In this document: in pieces, positions 35,447-44,134 of the stretch
Layout: each line of letters starts with the position of its first letter
Numbering within the stretch: the first letter of the stretch is position 1
Assembly (NCBI GenBank): GCA_963764195.1
Contig: CAVXRG010000003.1
Location: 62,001 to 126,000, forward strand
Reading direction: 5' to 3'
DNA from: JBDSSS01 sp963764195
GTDB taxonomy: Bacteria; Actinomycetota; Actinomycetes; Actinomycetales; Dermatophilaceae
DNA: 64,000 nt
Program-made: the position numbers and the translations under genes
The notes under the pieces: model-generated
Databases searched by the model: none
What the model saw: only the letters and a program-made list of their open reading frames with translations
Told to the model about the DNA's origin: nothing

Positions 35447-35880
35447 GCACGTCCTTCTCCCTCGCCGGGCTGCTCCGGCTGCGCCGTCTCGAGGAGGACC
35501 AGGCCGGGGCTGTCTACGGGGCGGCGACGGCGCGCCACGCCGCCCTCGTTGCGCGGACCGACCGGGCGATCGCCGAGGCCGATGCCATGCGTGCCGAGGT
35601 CGACACGATCTACGAGCTGCAGGCCATCGCCGCGGGCCGCGCCTCGGCGTCGGCCAGGCTCGCCGAGCTCAGGGCCTTGACGAGCACGGCCGAGGACGAA
35701 CGGCACCGGGCCGAGAAGGGATTCGGGGCGGCGCGCGCCAAGACCCTCGGGCTGGAGAAGCTCGAGACCAAGCACGACGAAGCGGTGCGCACTGCCGACC
35801 TCGCCGCCGAGCAGGTCGTGCTCGACGAGCTGGGGTCCACGGCACGCCTGCGCGCCGCAGCCAGAGGGGGGGACGAATGA
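35443..35880 (+). CDS. fliJ: flagellar export protein FliJ
   Basis: 145 residues, almost entirely charged coiled coil (RLRRLEEDQAGAVYGAATAR, then RAKTLGLEKLETKHDEAVRT), the form of FliJ, which works as the central stalk of the FliI ring. Overlaps fliI and the next gene by ATGA. Confidence 0.85.
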   Translation: MSTSFSLAGLLRLRRLEEDQAGAVYGAATARHAALVARTDRAIAEADAMRAEVDTIYELQAIAAGRASASARLAELRALTSTAEDERHRAEKGFGAARAKTLGLEKLETKHDEAVRTADLAAEQVVLDELGSTARLRAAARGGDE

Positions 35881-37070
35881 GCTTCACCGAGTCCCTCGGG
35901 CGCATCCAGCAGATCCAGAGCACCCTCGCCAGCTTCGAGGCGCCCGTGGCCGCCCGCGCCGCCGTGTCGTCGGCAAGCCGGGGCGCGGCGTCCTCGTCGA
36001 GCAACGCGTCGGCGTTCGCCGACACGCTCGCTGCGACGCTCTCGGCCGCCTCGTCCGGCGCGGGGACCGCAGTCGCTTCCGCCGGCCCGGGCACGACGGG
36101 CCTGGCGCGCTCGACAGGTGCGGCCGGCTCCGTCGGCTCGACCGGCTCGGTCGCAATGCGTGCGAGGGCGCTGTCGGGCGCTCCGTCGGTGGGGTCGTCC
36201 GGCGTCAGTGGTGAACAGATCGCTACCGCCGCGAAGAAGTACATCGGGGTGCCCTACGTGTGGGGCGGCACCGACCCGCGCAAGGGCATGGACTGCTCCG
36301 GCTTCGTCCAGCGGGTCTTCGGCGACGTCGGGATCGACCTGCCCCGCGTGGTCTCGACCCAGATGAAGCACGGGACCCCCGTCGCGTCCATGTCGCAGGC
36401 CAAGGTCGGCGACCTGCTGATCAGCCACGGCGGCAAGCACATCGCCATCTACCTCGGCGGTGGCAAGGCCATCGATGCACCGATGCCCGGCAAGTCCATC
36501 CAGGTCCGCGACGCCTGGGAGATGCGCTCGAACCTCTACGCCATCCGTCGCATCGTGCCGGACGCCGCCATGCCGGGCGTGACTGCGGCGAAGGCAACCG
36601 CCGCGACCGGCCCCGCGACCGCGAAGCTCGACGCCAGCCAGCGCCGGTACGCCCAGATCATCGTCGACGAGGTCCACGCCAGGGGCCTGCCCGTGCAGGC
36701 GGCGGTGAACGCCGTCTCGACGGCGCTGCAGGAGTCTTCGCTGAGGATGTACTGGAACCCCAAGGTGCCCGGCTCCCGGGAGCTCGCCCCCGACGCGTCC
36801 GCGCGTGGGTCCGACGGCTACTCCGTCGGCCTCTTCCAGCAGCAGGTGCACGGCAACAACTTCTCGTGGGGCACCGTCGCCGACGCGATGGACCCGCGGG
36901 TGTCCACCCGCATGTTCCTCGACAGACTCACCAAGGTCCCGGGTTGGCAGAGCATGTCGGTCGCTGCGGCCGACCAGGCGGTGCAGCGCTCCGCCTTCCC
37001 GCAGGCCTACGCCAAGTGGGAGCAGACCGCCCGGCAGATCGTGTCCGAGCTGTCCACGAGCGGCGCCTGA
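35877..37070 (+). CDS. NlpC/P60 peptidase with second lysozyme-like domain, flagellar peptidoglycan hydrolase
   Basis: 397 residues. A Ser/Ala-rich N-terminal stretch (about 1-110, with no classical signal peptide) precedes an NlpC/P60 domain (about 113-215) with catalytic MDCSGF (Cys140) and GGKHIAIYLG (His188). Residues about 240-397 form a second domain (YAQIIVDEVHARGLPVQAAV, then TALQESSL) that looks like a lysozyme/transglycosylase-type fold. Its place between fliJ and fliK and lack of a signal peptide suggest export through the flagellar apparatus, to open the wall for the rod as FlgJ does in proteobacteria. That role is inferred. Confidence 0.8.
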   Translation: MSFTESLGRIQQIQSTLASFEAPVAARAAVSSASRGAASSSSNASAFADTLAATLSAASSGAGTAVASAGPGTTGLARSTGAAGSVGSTGSVAMRARALSGAPSVGSSGVSGEQIATAAKKYIGVPYVWGGTDPRKGMDCSGFVQRVFGDVGIDLPRVVSTQMKHGTPVASMSQAKVGDLLISHGGKHIAIYLGGGKAIDAPMPGKSIQVRDAWEMRSNLYAIRRIVPDAAMPGVTAAKATAATGPATAKLDASQRRYAQIIVDEVHARGLPVQAAVNAVSTALQESSLRMYWNPKVPGSRELAPDASARGSDGYSVGLFQQQVHGNNFSWGTVADAMDPRVSTRMFLDRLTKVPGWQSMSVAAADQAVQRSAFPQAYAKWEQTARQIVSELSTSGA

Positions 37071-38572
37071 TGGGAGCCCTCGTCCTCAGCACGACCGGGA
37101 CCGTCGCCCCGGCGGCCAGGCCCGGCGCCGCGACGCCCCGCCGTGGTGGCGCCACCGACGTCGAGACCTTCGGTCACGCCCTCGCCTCGGCGCTCGCTCC
37201 TTCAGGCGCCGCTGGCGCCGCGGGCGCCTCGGCTCCCGCGCCGCGACACACGGTCGCCCCCGACCGCGCCCCGGACCGGGACCTCGAGACCGACGGCGCA
37301 GCCCAGGTCGGTCCCGGCACGTGCGGCGACGGCGGCCAGCGCGCCGTCGGTCTTCTGGGGGTGGGTGGCGATGGCCCGGAGCCGGGGTCCGAGCCGCGCG
37401 TCGGCCAGGACGAGAACGTCCCGGGCGTCGTCCAGAACCTGACTCTCGGTCCGGTCCCGGCTCCCGTGCCGTCCGCACCCCTGGGTGCGGCGCCCTCGGG
37501 TGACGGCCGCGCGTCCACGAGCGCGACCCGTGCTGACGGACCGCCCCCCGCACCCGTGGCGGGGCCCGGAGGTGGGGAAGCAGGGGCTGTTCCCGCTGCT
37601 GCCGCACCCGCTACTGCCGCACCCGCCGGCGTTGCGGCACCCGCACCCGGTGCGCTACCCGGAGCGGTGACACCGGGAGCGTTCGCACCCGCACCCGCCG
37701 CCGGCCTTGCCGCACCCGCACCCGGTGCGGTACCCGGAGCGGTGACACCGGGAGCCGTCGCACCCGCTCCCGGTGGTGTCCCCACTGCACCCGCATCCGC
37801 CGCCGGCGCTCTCGCCCCGGCAGCCCCCGCAGTCCCCGCAGTCCCCGGAGCACGTGCAGCGAGCGCACCCGTCGGGTCCGGTCCCGACGCGTCCACGCCC
37901 GTTTCCTCCGCGCCCACGGCCAGCACCCGGATACAGTCCGGCATCACCGCCTGGGGGCTCGTCGCGCCGAGCGGGTCGCTCCGGACGGGCGGGTCCCCGG
38001 AAGACGGGGCGCGACCGGTGGACCGGACGGCGACGGACGCGTCGGTCACGCCCGGGCCGAACGGCACCGCGATGGCGTCGCGGACGCTTCCGGCGCCCAC
38101 CCCGGTGGCGGCGACGCCGGCGACCGCCCACGTGCAGCCGCCGCTCGTCGAGCAGCTGTCCCGGCCGGTGCTCGCCCTCGCGACAGCGACACCGGGCAAC
38201 CACGTGCTGACCCTCCGGCTCTCGCCGGAGCACCTGGGGCCGATGACCGTCCAGGCGCACATCGGCGACGACGGGGTCCGGATCGAGCTCTTCTGCACCA
38301 CCGATGCCGGGCGGGCCGCCGTGCACGCGGTCCTCGGCGACCTGCGCCGCGACCTCGCGGGCACCGGTCTCGGCGCGAGTCTCGACCTGTCTGACCGGGG
38401 GGCGCCGATGCACGACCCGTCCGCACGACAGGACGGTCGGGGCGCCGACGCCCGGGACCGCGGAAGCGGCCCGGGGAGGCTACCCGCGACCGCGCCCCCG
38501 GACGCCCTGGTCCGACGCCCCAGCACGCCCCCTACAACCTCGTCCTCCGTCCGGCTGGACGTCCTCGTCTGA
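37070..38572 (+). CDS. fliK: flagellar hook-length control protein FliK
   Basis: 500 residues. The first 350 are a low-complexity Pro/Ala/Gly ruler region including a 25-residue tandem repeat. The C-terminal FliK domain (about 365-460) contains HVLTLRLSPEHLGPMTVQAH and VRIELFCTTDAGRAAVHAVL. FliK measures hook length and switches export to filament substrates. The ATG overlaps the previous stop. Confidence 0.85.
   Translation: MGALVLSTTGTVAPAARPGAATPRRGGATDVETFGHALASALAPSGAAGAAGASAPAPRHTVAPDRAPDRDLETDGAAQVGPGTCGDGGQRAVGLLGVGGDGPEPGSEPRVGQDENVPGVVQNLTLGPVPAPVPSAPLGAAPSGDGRASTSATRADGPPPAPVAGPGGGEAGAVPAAAAPATAAPAGVAAPAPGALPGAVTPGAFAPAPAAGLAAPAPGAVPGAVTPGAVAPAPGGVPTAPASAAGALAPAAPAVPAVPGARAASAPVGSGPDASTPVSSAPTASTRIQSGITAWGLVAPSGSLRTGGSPEDGARPVDRTATDASVTPGPNGTAMASRTLPAPTPVAATPATAHVQPPLVEQLSRPVLALATATPGNHVLTLRLSPEHLGPMTVQAHIGDDGVRIELFCTTDAGRAAVHAVLGDLRRDLAGTGLGASLDLSDRGAPMHDPSARQDGRGADARDRGSGPGRLPATAPPDALVRRPSTPPTTSSSVRLDVLV
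37637..37786 (+). repeat. 75-bp imperfect tandem repeat inside fliK
   Basis: Two 75-bp units (37637-37711, 37712-37786) encode APAPGA(L/V)PGAVTPGA(F/V)APAP plus a variable tail. Shorter Pro-Ala repeats flank them. Such in-frame repeats in the ruler part could change hook length by slippage. Confidence 0.6.
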
Positions 38573-38584
38573 GAAAGGATCCAC

Positions 38585-39010
38585 ATGACTGCGATTCCCG
38601 CGGGACCGGTCGGCGCGGTCGGCGTGACCAGCCTGACGTCCTCGTCGGCCACCCGAACGCCGAAGCAGACCATGGACTCGGAGGTGTTCATGAGCCTGCT
38701 CGTCACGCAGCTGAAGAACCAGGATCCGAGCTCGCCCATGGACACCAACGCCATGATCGGCCAGTCCACCCAGCTCGCGATGATGGAGAAGCTGACGCAG
38801 CTCGCCACCGACACCGCGCAAGGGCTGCAGACGCAGCAGCGAGCCGCCGCGGCCGCCCTCCTCGGGCGCACCGTGACCTACCTCGGCGCCGACGGCTCGA
38901 CCGCGGCCGGCCCCGTGTCCGGCATCACCTACGCCGGGACCACGCCCACCCTCACCGTCGGCTCCGTCTCGGTGCCCCTCGACACGGTCACCACCATCAC
39001 CGGCGCCTGA
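38585..39010 (+). CDS. flgD: hook-capping/scaffold protein FlgD
   Basis: 141 residues, short form. MDSEVFMSLLVTQLKNQDPS and NAMIGQSTQLAMMEKLTQLA are the FlgD N-terminal signature. The C-terminal part is a small Ig/tudor-like domain. It caps the hook during assembly and precedes flgE by 76 bases. Confidence 0.92.
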   Translation: MTAIPAGPVGAVGVTSLTSSSATRTPKQTMDSEVFMSLLVTQLKNQDPSSPMDTNAMIGQSTQLAMMEKLTQLATDTAQGLQTQQRAAAAALLGRTVTYLGADGSTAAGPVSGITYAGTTPTLTVGSVSVPLDTVTTITGA

Positions 39011-39086
39011 TCGTCGCTCACCCCACGTACGACACGCACCACCCCCCCTGCACATCCCGCTCTCATCGCCCCGAAAGGCAGCCACC

Positions 39087-40262
39087 ATGCTCCGCTCGCT
39101 CTACTCCGGCATCTCGGGTCTGCGTGCCCACCAGACCATGCTCGACGTCACCGGCAACAACATCGCCAACGTCAACACCACGGGCTTCAAGGGCTCGACG
39201 ACGCAGTTCCAGGACACGCTCTCCCAGATGACCCAGGGGGCCACCGGCCCGCAGGCCGCGACGGGTGGCACCAACCCCGCCCAGGTGGGACTCGGCGTCC
39301 GCGTCGCCGGTGTCACGACAAACTTCACCCAGGGATCGGCCCAGACCACGGGCAAGGCCACCGACATGATGATCTCGGGCGACGGTTTCTTCGTCACCAA
39401 CCGAGGCGGTCAGCAGTCCTACACCCGCGCAGGCTCGTTCGGGCTCGACGCGTCGGGTCACCTCGTCGGCCCCGACGGCGGCATCCTCCAGGGCTGGGGC
39501 GCCGACGCGTCGGGTCAGGTCAACACGGGGGGAGCCACCGGCGACCTCCTCCTCTCGACGACGACGATGATTCCGGCCAAGGCGACGACCACCGTCGACG
39601 TCGCCGGAAACCTCCCTTCGGACGCCGTGGCCGGCACGACGCTCAACCGCGACATCCAGGTCTTCGACGCAGCCGGTGTCGCACGCTCGCTCTCCCTGTC
39701 CTTCACGCGCTCGGCCGCCGGCTGGAACGTCGCGGCGACCGACGCGTCGGGAGCCACCGGCGCCGGTGCGCTGTCCTTCACCAACGGCCAGCAGACCGCG
39801 GGTGGCTCGGTCACCGTCGGCGGTATCGCCGTCGACCTCTCCACCGTGACCGGCTACGCGGGCAGCAGCACCGTGCTGGCCAAGGGACAGGACGGCTACA
39901 AGGCCGGCAGCCTCGAGGCGTTCAGCGTGGGGACGGACGGCTCGCTCATCGGCTCGTTCAGCAACGGGGTCCGCCAGGCCGTCGGACAGGTCGCGCTGGC
40001 GCAGTTCACCAACCCGGCCGGCCTCGAGAAGTCCGGCGGCTCGTCATACACGAGCACCGCCAACTCGGGTGCGGCACAGATCGGTCAGGCCGGTGCCGCC
40101 GGTTTCGGGACCCTCATGGGGGGCGCCCTCGAGATGAGCAACGTCGACCTCTCGCAGGAGTTCACCAACCTCATCGTGGCCCAGCGTGGCTTCCAGGCCA
40201 ACGCCCGCATCATCACGACGTCGGACCAGGTGCTGCAGGAGCTGGTCGACCTCAAGCGCTGA
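39087..40262 (+). CDS. flgE: flagellar hook protein FlgE
   Basis: 391 residues. The N-terminal LRSLYSGISGLRAHQTMLDV, DVTGNNIANVNTTGFKGS and C-terminal DLSQEFTNLIVAQRGFQANA with VLQELVDLKR are classic. It is the only long FlgE/F/G-type gene in the window, so separate distal-rod FlgF and FlgG genes are not seen here. Confidence 0.92.
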   Translation: MLRSLYSGISGLRAHQTMLDVTGNNIANVNTTGFKGSTTQFQDTLSQMTQGATGPQAATGGTNPAQVGLGVRVAGVTTNFTQGSAQTTGKATDMMISGDGFFVTNRGGQQSYTRAGSFGLDASGHLVGPDGGILQGWGADASGQVNTGGATGDLLLSTTTMIPAKATTTVDVAGNLPSDAVAGTTLNRDIQVFDAAGVARSLSLSFTRSAAGWNVAATDASGATGAGALSFTNGQQTAGGSVTVGGIAVDLSTVTGYAGSSTVLAKGQDGYKAGSLEAFSVGTDGSLIGSFSNGVRQAVGQVALAQFTNPAGLEKSGGSSYTSTANSGAAQIGQAGAAGFGTLMGGALEMSNVDLSQEFTNLIVAQRGFQANARIITTSDQVLQELVDLKR

Positions 40263-40264
40263 CC

Positions 40265-40292
40265 TAATGGCCCACGCGTCCCTGCCGATAGT
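40265..40292 (+). promoter_or_regulatory. sigma-28-type promoter of flbD-motA-motB
   Basis: TAA at 40265-40267, 16-base spacer, GCCGATAGT at 40284-40292. It starts three bases after the flgE stop and 49 bases before the flbD ATG. Confidence 0.75.
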
Positions 40293-40340
40293 GGGGGGCG
40301 GAGGTACTGACCGCCCCGCCCCCCCGACAGGAACGGCACC

Positions 40341-40667
40341 ATGATCGCAGTCACCCGGCTGAACGGGTCGCGCTTCGCCGTGAACCCCGACCTGATCGAG
40401 CGCATCCAGGAGAACCCGGACACGACGCTCGTCATGGTCGGGGGAGCGACCTACGTCGTGCGAGAGAGCCTCTTCGACGTGATCGCGCTCATCGCTGACT
40501 TCCGGGCCCTCGTGATCGGCACGGCCCAGGCGGTCGCCCAGGGCGACCTTCGCCAGCTCAGCGTGCTCGAGGGCGACGGCGAAGGTGGCTCCGCACGTGC
40601 CACGGCGCCGGTGTCCGTCCCCTCGTCGACACCGTCCCGCAGGCCCCTGCGGCCCGCCGACCGATAA
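40341..40667 (+). CDS. flbD: FlbD/SwrD-family flagellar protein
   Basis: 108 residues. The first 60 (MIAVTRLNGSRFAVNPDLIE, then TTLVMVGGATYVVRES) match the small FlbD/SwrD family found before motA in Gram-positive flagellar loci; SwrD raises motor torque in Bacillus. A Ser/Pro/Arg-rich tail is extra. It is followed by motA after 9 bases. Confidence 0.85.
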   Translation: MIAVTRLNGSRFAVNPDLIERIQENPDTTLVMVGGATYVVRESLFDVIALIADFRALVIGTAQAVAQGDLRQLSVLEGDGEGGSARATAPVSVPSSTPSRRPLRPADR

Positions 40668-40676
40668 GGAGCCCTC

Positions 40677-41492
40677 ATGGATCCCTCACTCATCATCGGC
40701 CTCATCCTCGCGTTCGGCTCCGTCGTCGCGATCGTGACACTCGAGGGCTCGCACATCTCCTCGCTCCTGCTTCCGCCCCCAATGATCCTCGTGTTCGGCG
40801 CGACGATCGCGGTGGGCCTCGCCGGCAACACGATCAAGGACACGCTCAAGGCGTTCAAGGCCGTGCCCCGGGCATTCCTCGGCAAGGCACCCAAGCCGCA
40901 GGAGAGCATCGACGGCATCATCGCGCTCGCCGAGAAGGCCCGCGCCGAGGGGTTGCTCGCTCTCGAGGCCGAGGCGAGCGGCAGCACCGACCCCTTCCTC
41001 TCCGGTGCCCTGCAGAATGTCGCGGACGGCACCGACGCGGAGGAGCTGCGCATCCTGATGGAGGACCAGATCGCCACCAAGGCGAGGTCCGACCACTCCG
41101 ACTCGAAGTTCTTCGCCGCCCTCGGAGGCTACGCGCCGACGATCGGCATCATCGGCACCGTCGTGTCGCTGACCCACGTGCTCGAGAACCTGTCCTCGCC
41201 CGACGAGCTGGGCCCGATGATCGCCAGCGCGTTCGTCGCGACCCTGTGGGGTCTGCTCTCGGCCAACTTCATGTGGCTGCCGATCTCGGCGCGCATCGCC
41301 CGCCTGAGCGAGCTCGAGGTCGAGCGGATGAACCTCGTCATGGAGGGGGTGCTCGCCGTCCAGGGCGGCGCCCAACCCCTCCTGCTCGCCGACCGTCTCC
41401 GCGCCATGGTCGGAGACACCGGTGGCAAGGGGAAGGGCGACAAGGACAAGGGCGGCAAGGGCTCGGGCGACGCGAGCCGGGCCGCAGCGTGA
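40677..41492 (+). CDS. motA: flagellar motor stator protein MotA
   Basis: 271 residues with four membrane segments. GGYAPTIGIIGTVVSLTHVL and ASAFVATLWGLLSANFMWLP are the conserved M3-M4 stretch that forms the proton channel with MotB. A Lys/Gly-rich tail (GKGKGDKDKGGKG) ends the protein. Overlaps motB by GTGA. Confidence 0.93.
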   Translation: MDPSLIIGLILAFGSVVAIVTLEGSHISSLLLPPPMILVFGATIAVGLAGNTIKDTLKAFKAVPRAFLGKAPKPQESIDGIIALAEKARAEGLLALEAEASGSTDPFLSGALQNVADGTDAEELRILMEDQIATKARSDHSDSKFFAALGGYAPTIGIIGTVVSLTHVLENLSSPDELGPMIASAFVATLWGLLSANFMWLPISARIARLSELEVERMNLVMEGVLAVQGGAQPLLLADRLRAMVGDTGGKGKGDKDKGGKGSGDASRAAA

Positions 41493-42286
41493 GTCGCCGT
41501 CGCCGAACCCGCAAGGCCCCCGAGGCCTTCCACGTCGACGAACGCTGGGCCCTGTCCTACATGGACATGATCACCGTGCTCTTCTGCCTCTTCGTCGTGC
41601 TCTACGCCATGTCGACGGTCGACAACAACCGGTTCGAGAAGCTGCGCAACTCGCTGGCCACGGGTTTCGGGACGACCGTGAGCGCGAAGATCGACACGGC
41701 GACGGGCACGGTCGTGCCGCCGTCCGCTGCGAGCAAGGACAAGGAGGGCTTCGCCGACCTCGCCATCGCCGTCAAGGACGTCAAGAAGTTCACGGCCCTG
41801 GTCGAGCAGATGACCAAGCGGCTCACCGCCGAGGGGCTCCAGAAGGACGTGCAGTTCCAGATCGACCAGCGGGGACTGACCGTGCGGCTCGTCGGGTCGC
41901 AGACGTTCTTCAGCCCCGACAGCGTGACTCTGACGCAGCGGGCCTACCGGATCATGAAGGTCCTCACGCCGGTGATCGCCGGAACGGGCCTGCAGGTCTC
42001 GGTGGAGGGTCACGCCGCGAACCTCAGCACTGCCTTCCCGTCCGTGTGGGAGCTGTCGGCAGAGCGTGCCACGAAGGTCGCGCGCTACATGGTCGAGCAG
42101 GGCAGGCTGCCCGGTGCGCGGGTGGGCGCCACGGGATACGGATCATCGCGGCCCGCCCGCAAGGGGACGACGGCCGAGGACTACCGCCAGAACCGACGCG
42201 TCGACATCGTCGTGCTGTCGGACCAGCCGGACAAGGTCAGGGCGCTGATCCCGGGAGTGCTCAAAGCCCAGGGCGGCTCGCCCTGA
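41489..42286 (+). CDS. motB: flagellar motor stator protein MotB
   Basis: 265 residues, GTG start. One membrane helix (WALSYMDMITVLFCLFVVLY) carries the channel Asp in YMDMIT. The C-terminal OmpA-like domain (LQVSVEGHAAN, then SAERATKVARYMV and NRRVDIVVL) binds peptidoglycan. Asp rather than a Na+-type motif is consistent with a proton motor. Confidence 0.93.
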   Translation: MSRRRRTRKAPEAFHVDERWALSYMDMITVLFCLFVVLYAMSTVDNNRFEKLRNSLATGFGTTVSAKIDTATGTVVPPSAASKDKEGFADLAIAVKDVKKFTALVEQMTKRLTAEGLQKDVQFQIDQRGLTVRLVGSQTFFSPDSVTLTQRAYRIMKVLTPVIAGTGLQVSVEGHAANLSTAFPSVWELSAERATKVARYMVEQGRLPGARVGATGYGSSRPARKGTTAEDYRQNRRVDIVVLSDQPDKVRALIPGVLKAQGGSP

Positions 42287-42363
42287 TCGGGGCCGGGTCG
42301 CTGCTGACCGCCCGGGCCGGGTCTGCGCCGGACCCCCCGCCACAACCGACCGAGCGCTCGTCC

Positions 42364-42391
42364 TTATCGCGACCCGGCGCCTGCCGATAGT
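42364..42391 (+). promoter_or_regulatory. sigma-28-type promoter of the fliM operon
   Basis: CCTTATCG with TAT (42365-42367) in place of TAA, 15-base spacer, GCCGATAGT at 42383-42391. The next in-frame GTG is only 8 bases on, so the fliM message may be nearly leaderless. Confidence 0.65.
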
Positions 42392-42398
42392 GGGGTGC

Positions 42399-43424
42399 GT
42401 GACTCTGCTCGACGTCGGGACGCCCCCGGAAGTGACGGTCGAAACCTATGACTTCCGCCGCCCCACCACGCTGGCGCGGGAGCACAGTCGCGTCCTCGAG
42501 GCGGCCTTCGACTCGTTCGCCCGTCAGTGGGGCACCCAGCTGACGGCGAAGGTCCGGGCGAAGTCGACCGCCACGACCGAGTCGGTCATCGTGCAGACGT
42601 ACGACGAGTACGTTGCCTCGCTGCCGACCGTGACCTGCATGGTGCGCTGCGTGCTCGGTGACACCCCGACCAAGATGGTCGTGCAGTTCCCGACCCCCGC
42701 CGCCCTCGGCTGGGTGGCCAGGATGCTCGGTGGCAACTCCGGCAAGCCCGGGCTCGAGCGCAAGCTGACCCCCATCGAGCACGCGCTCGTCAAGGCGCTC
42801 GTCGAGGAGGCCCTCGAGGTGCTCGCCTACTCGCTCGGCCCCCTCCTGCCCCACGATGCTCGGGTCGAGTCGATCCAGTACAACTCGCAGTTCGCGCAGG
42901 CGGCCGCACCCGCCGACCTCATGGTCGTCGTCACGTGTGGTCTCCAGGTGGGCGACGCGAGCTCGGCCGTCACCTTCGCCCTCCCCGCCGACACGCTGCT
43001 CCCCCAGCTCGGCGCGGTCAACCCCGTCGCCAGCAGCCACGACGCCGCCCCGCTCGTCCGCCGGCAGATCGCCCAGGTGCCGGTCGAGGTGGCCGTCACG
43101 CTCGCCCCGATCAGCGTCACCCCCGAGCAGGTCATGACGCTCGCGGTGGGGGACACCCTGACGTTGCCGCACCAGGCACGTGAGCCCTTCCGGGTCCTGG
43201 TCGGTGGGCAGGACCTCGCCCGAGCCATGGTCGTCCGCTCCGGATCCCGGGTGGCTGCTCGCATCGTGTCGGTGCGGGCTCCCGAGACGGACGGCCGGTC
43301 CGAGCGGGCCGGCCGCAGCGCCACCGAAGCGAGCGCAGCCCGCACCGCAGCCGTGCCCTCCGGGCTCGTCGACACCGTCAGCCCGTATGCCGTCCCCGCT
43401 TCCCTCCAGGAGAACCGTCCGTGA
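42399..43424 (+). CDS. fliM: flagellar motor switch protein FliM
   Basis: 341 residues from GTG 42399; a GTG at 42390 lies inside the promoter -10 and one at 42432 is an alternative. The start of the FliM domain is YDFRRPTTLAREHSRVLEAA. The CheC-like middle domain runs to about 190 and a SpoA-type C-terminal domain from about 225 to 290 (VEVAVTLAPISVTPEQVM). The CheY-binding LSQxEID peptide at the extreme N-terminus is not seen, which is notable in a window without che genes. Confidence 0.9.
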   Translation: MTLLDVGTPPEVTVETYDFRRPTTLAREHSRVLEAAFDSFARQWGTQLTAKVRAKSTATTESVIVQTYDEYVASLPTVTCMVRCVLGDTPTKMVVQFPTPAALGWVARMLGGNSGKPGLERKLTPIEHALVKALVEEALEVLAYSLGPLLPHDARVESIQYNSQFAQAAAPADLMVVVTCGLQVGDASSAVTFALPADTLLPQLGAVNPVASSHDAAPLVRRQIAQVPVEVAVTLAPISVTPEQVMTLAVGDTLTLPHQAREPFRVLVGGQDLARAMVVRSGSRVAARIVSVRAPETDGRSERAGRSATEASAARTAAVPSGLVDTVSPYAVPASLQENRP

Positions 43425-44134
43425 GCACTGCAGCCTCCGCCGCCGAGCACCTCGCAGCCACGCTGCCCGTCCCCGGGCTGCGGGTCCTCGGACAGGTCGG
43501 CCCCGAGGCCGCGCTGGCCGCCCGCGCCGACGTCGCCGGTTCGGTCGTCGTCTCCGCCTCGCTCGTCGGCCCGGCGCCTGCCGACCTGGCCCTCGTCCTG
43601 CTCGACCCGGGCTTCGTGGCCGAGGCCGGCGGGGGACCGGGTGCGTCGATGACCGCCGTGCTCCGGGCAGCCTTCGAGCGTGCCGCCCTCTCGCTCGGTG
43701 ACGGGGTGCTCTCCGAACTGGTCGAGGGTGACCCCGCGGGCCTCTTCTCGAGGAGTTCGCCCGGCGTGGACGGCGAGTCCGCCGTGTTCGAGATCTCCGA
43801 CGGATCGGCGCCGTTCGGCTGGCTGGCCGTGCGGTTCGAGGGCGCTGCCCCCCTCACCCACCACGACTCCGACACGGCATACGACGGGAGGCTCCGTCGG
43901 ATCCAGGACGTCGAGATGTCCTTGACCGTCGAGATCGGACGCACCCGGATGAGCGTGCGTGACGCCCTGTCGATGGAACCGGGCACCGTGGTCGAGCTCG
44001 ACCGCTCGGCCGGCGCGCCGGTCGACGTGCTGCTCAACGGCCGCCGCATCGCCATCGGCGAGGTCGTCGTCGTCGACCAGGACTACGGGGTGCGCATCTC
44101 CCGGATCCTCGACACCGCCGAGGGCCGGTCCTGA
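43421..44134 (+). CDS. fliN: flagellar motor switch protein FliN
   Basis: 237 residues, GTG start overlapping fliM. The C-terminal 80 residues are a SpoA/FliN domain (QDVEMSLTVEIGRTRMSVRD, then VDVLLNGRRIAIGEVVVVDQ). The 150-residue N-terminal part is Ala-rich and lacks the D/ExxN-x22-P CheC phosphatase motif, so I do not call it FliY. Confidence 0.9.
   Translation: MSTAASAAEHLAATLPVPGLRVLGQVGPEAALAARADVAGSVVVSASLVGPAPADLALVLLDPGFVAEAGGGPGASMTAVLRAAFERAALSLGDGVLSELVEGDPAGLFSRSSPGVDGESAVFEISDGSAPFGWLAVRFEGAAPLTHHDSDTAYDGRLRRIQDVEMSLTVEIGRTRMSVRDALSMEPGTVVELDRSAGAPVDVLLNGRRIAIGEVVVVDQDYGVRISRILDTAEGRS

Noticed and set aside
37600..37860. Possible CRISPR-like repeat array
   Set aside because: The repeats are in-frame Pro-Ala codons of fliK with no constant-length spacers. 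No cas genes are present.
37174..38871. Minus-strand open frame of 565 codons opposite fliK and flgD
   Set aside because: Produced by the low-complexity Pro/Ala repeats of fliK read in reverse; no family features.
43421..44134. FliY (FliN with CheC phosphatase domain)
   Set aside because: The long N-terminal part lacks the CheC active-site pattern. Only a SpoA/FliN domain is supported.
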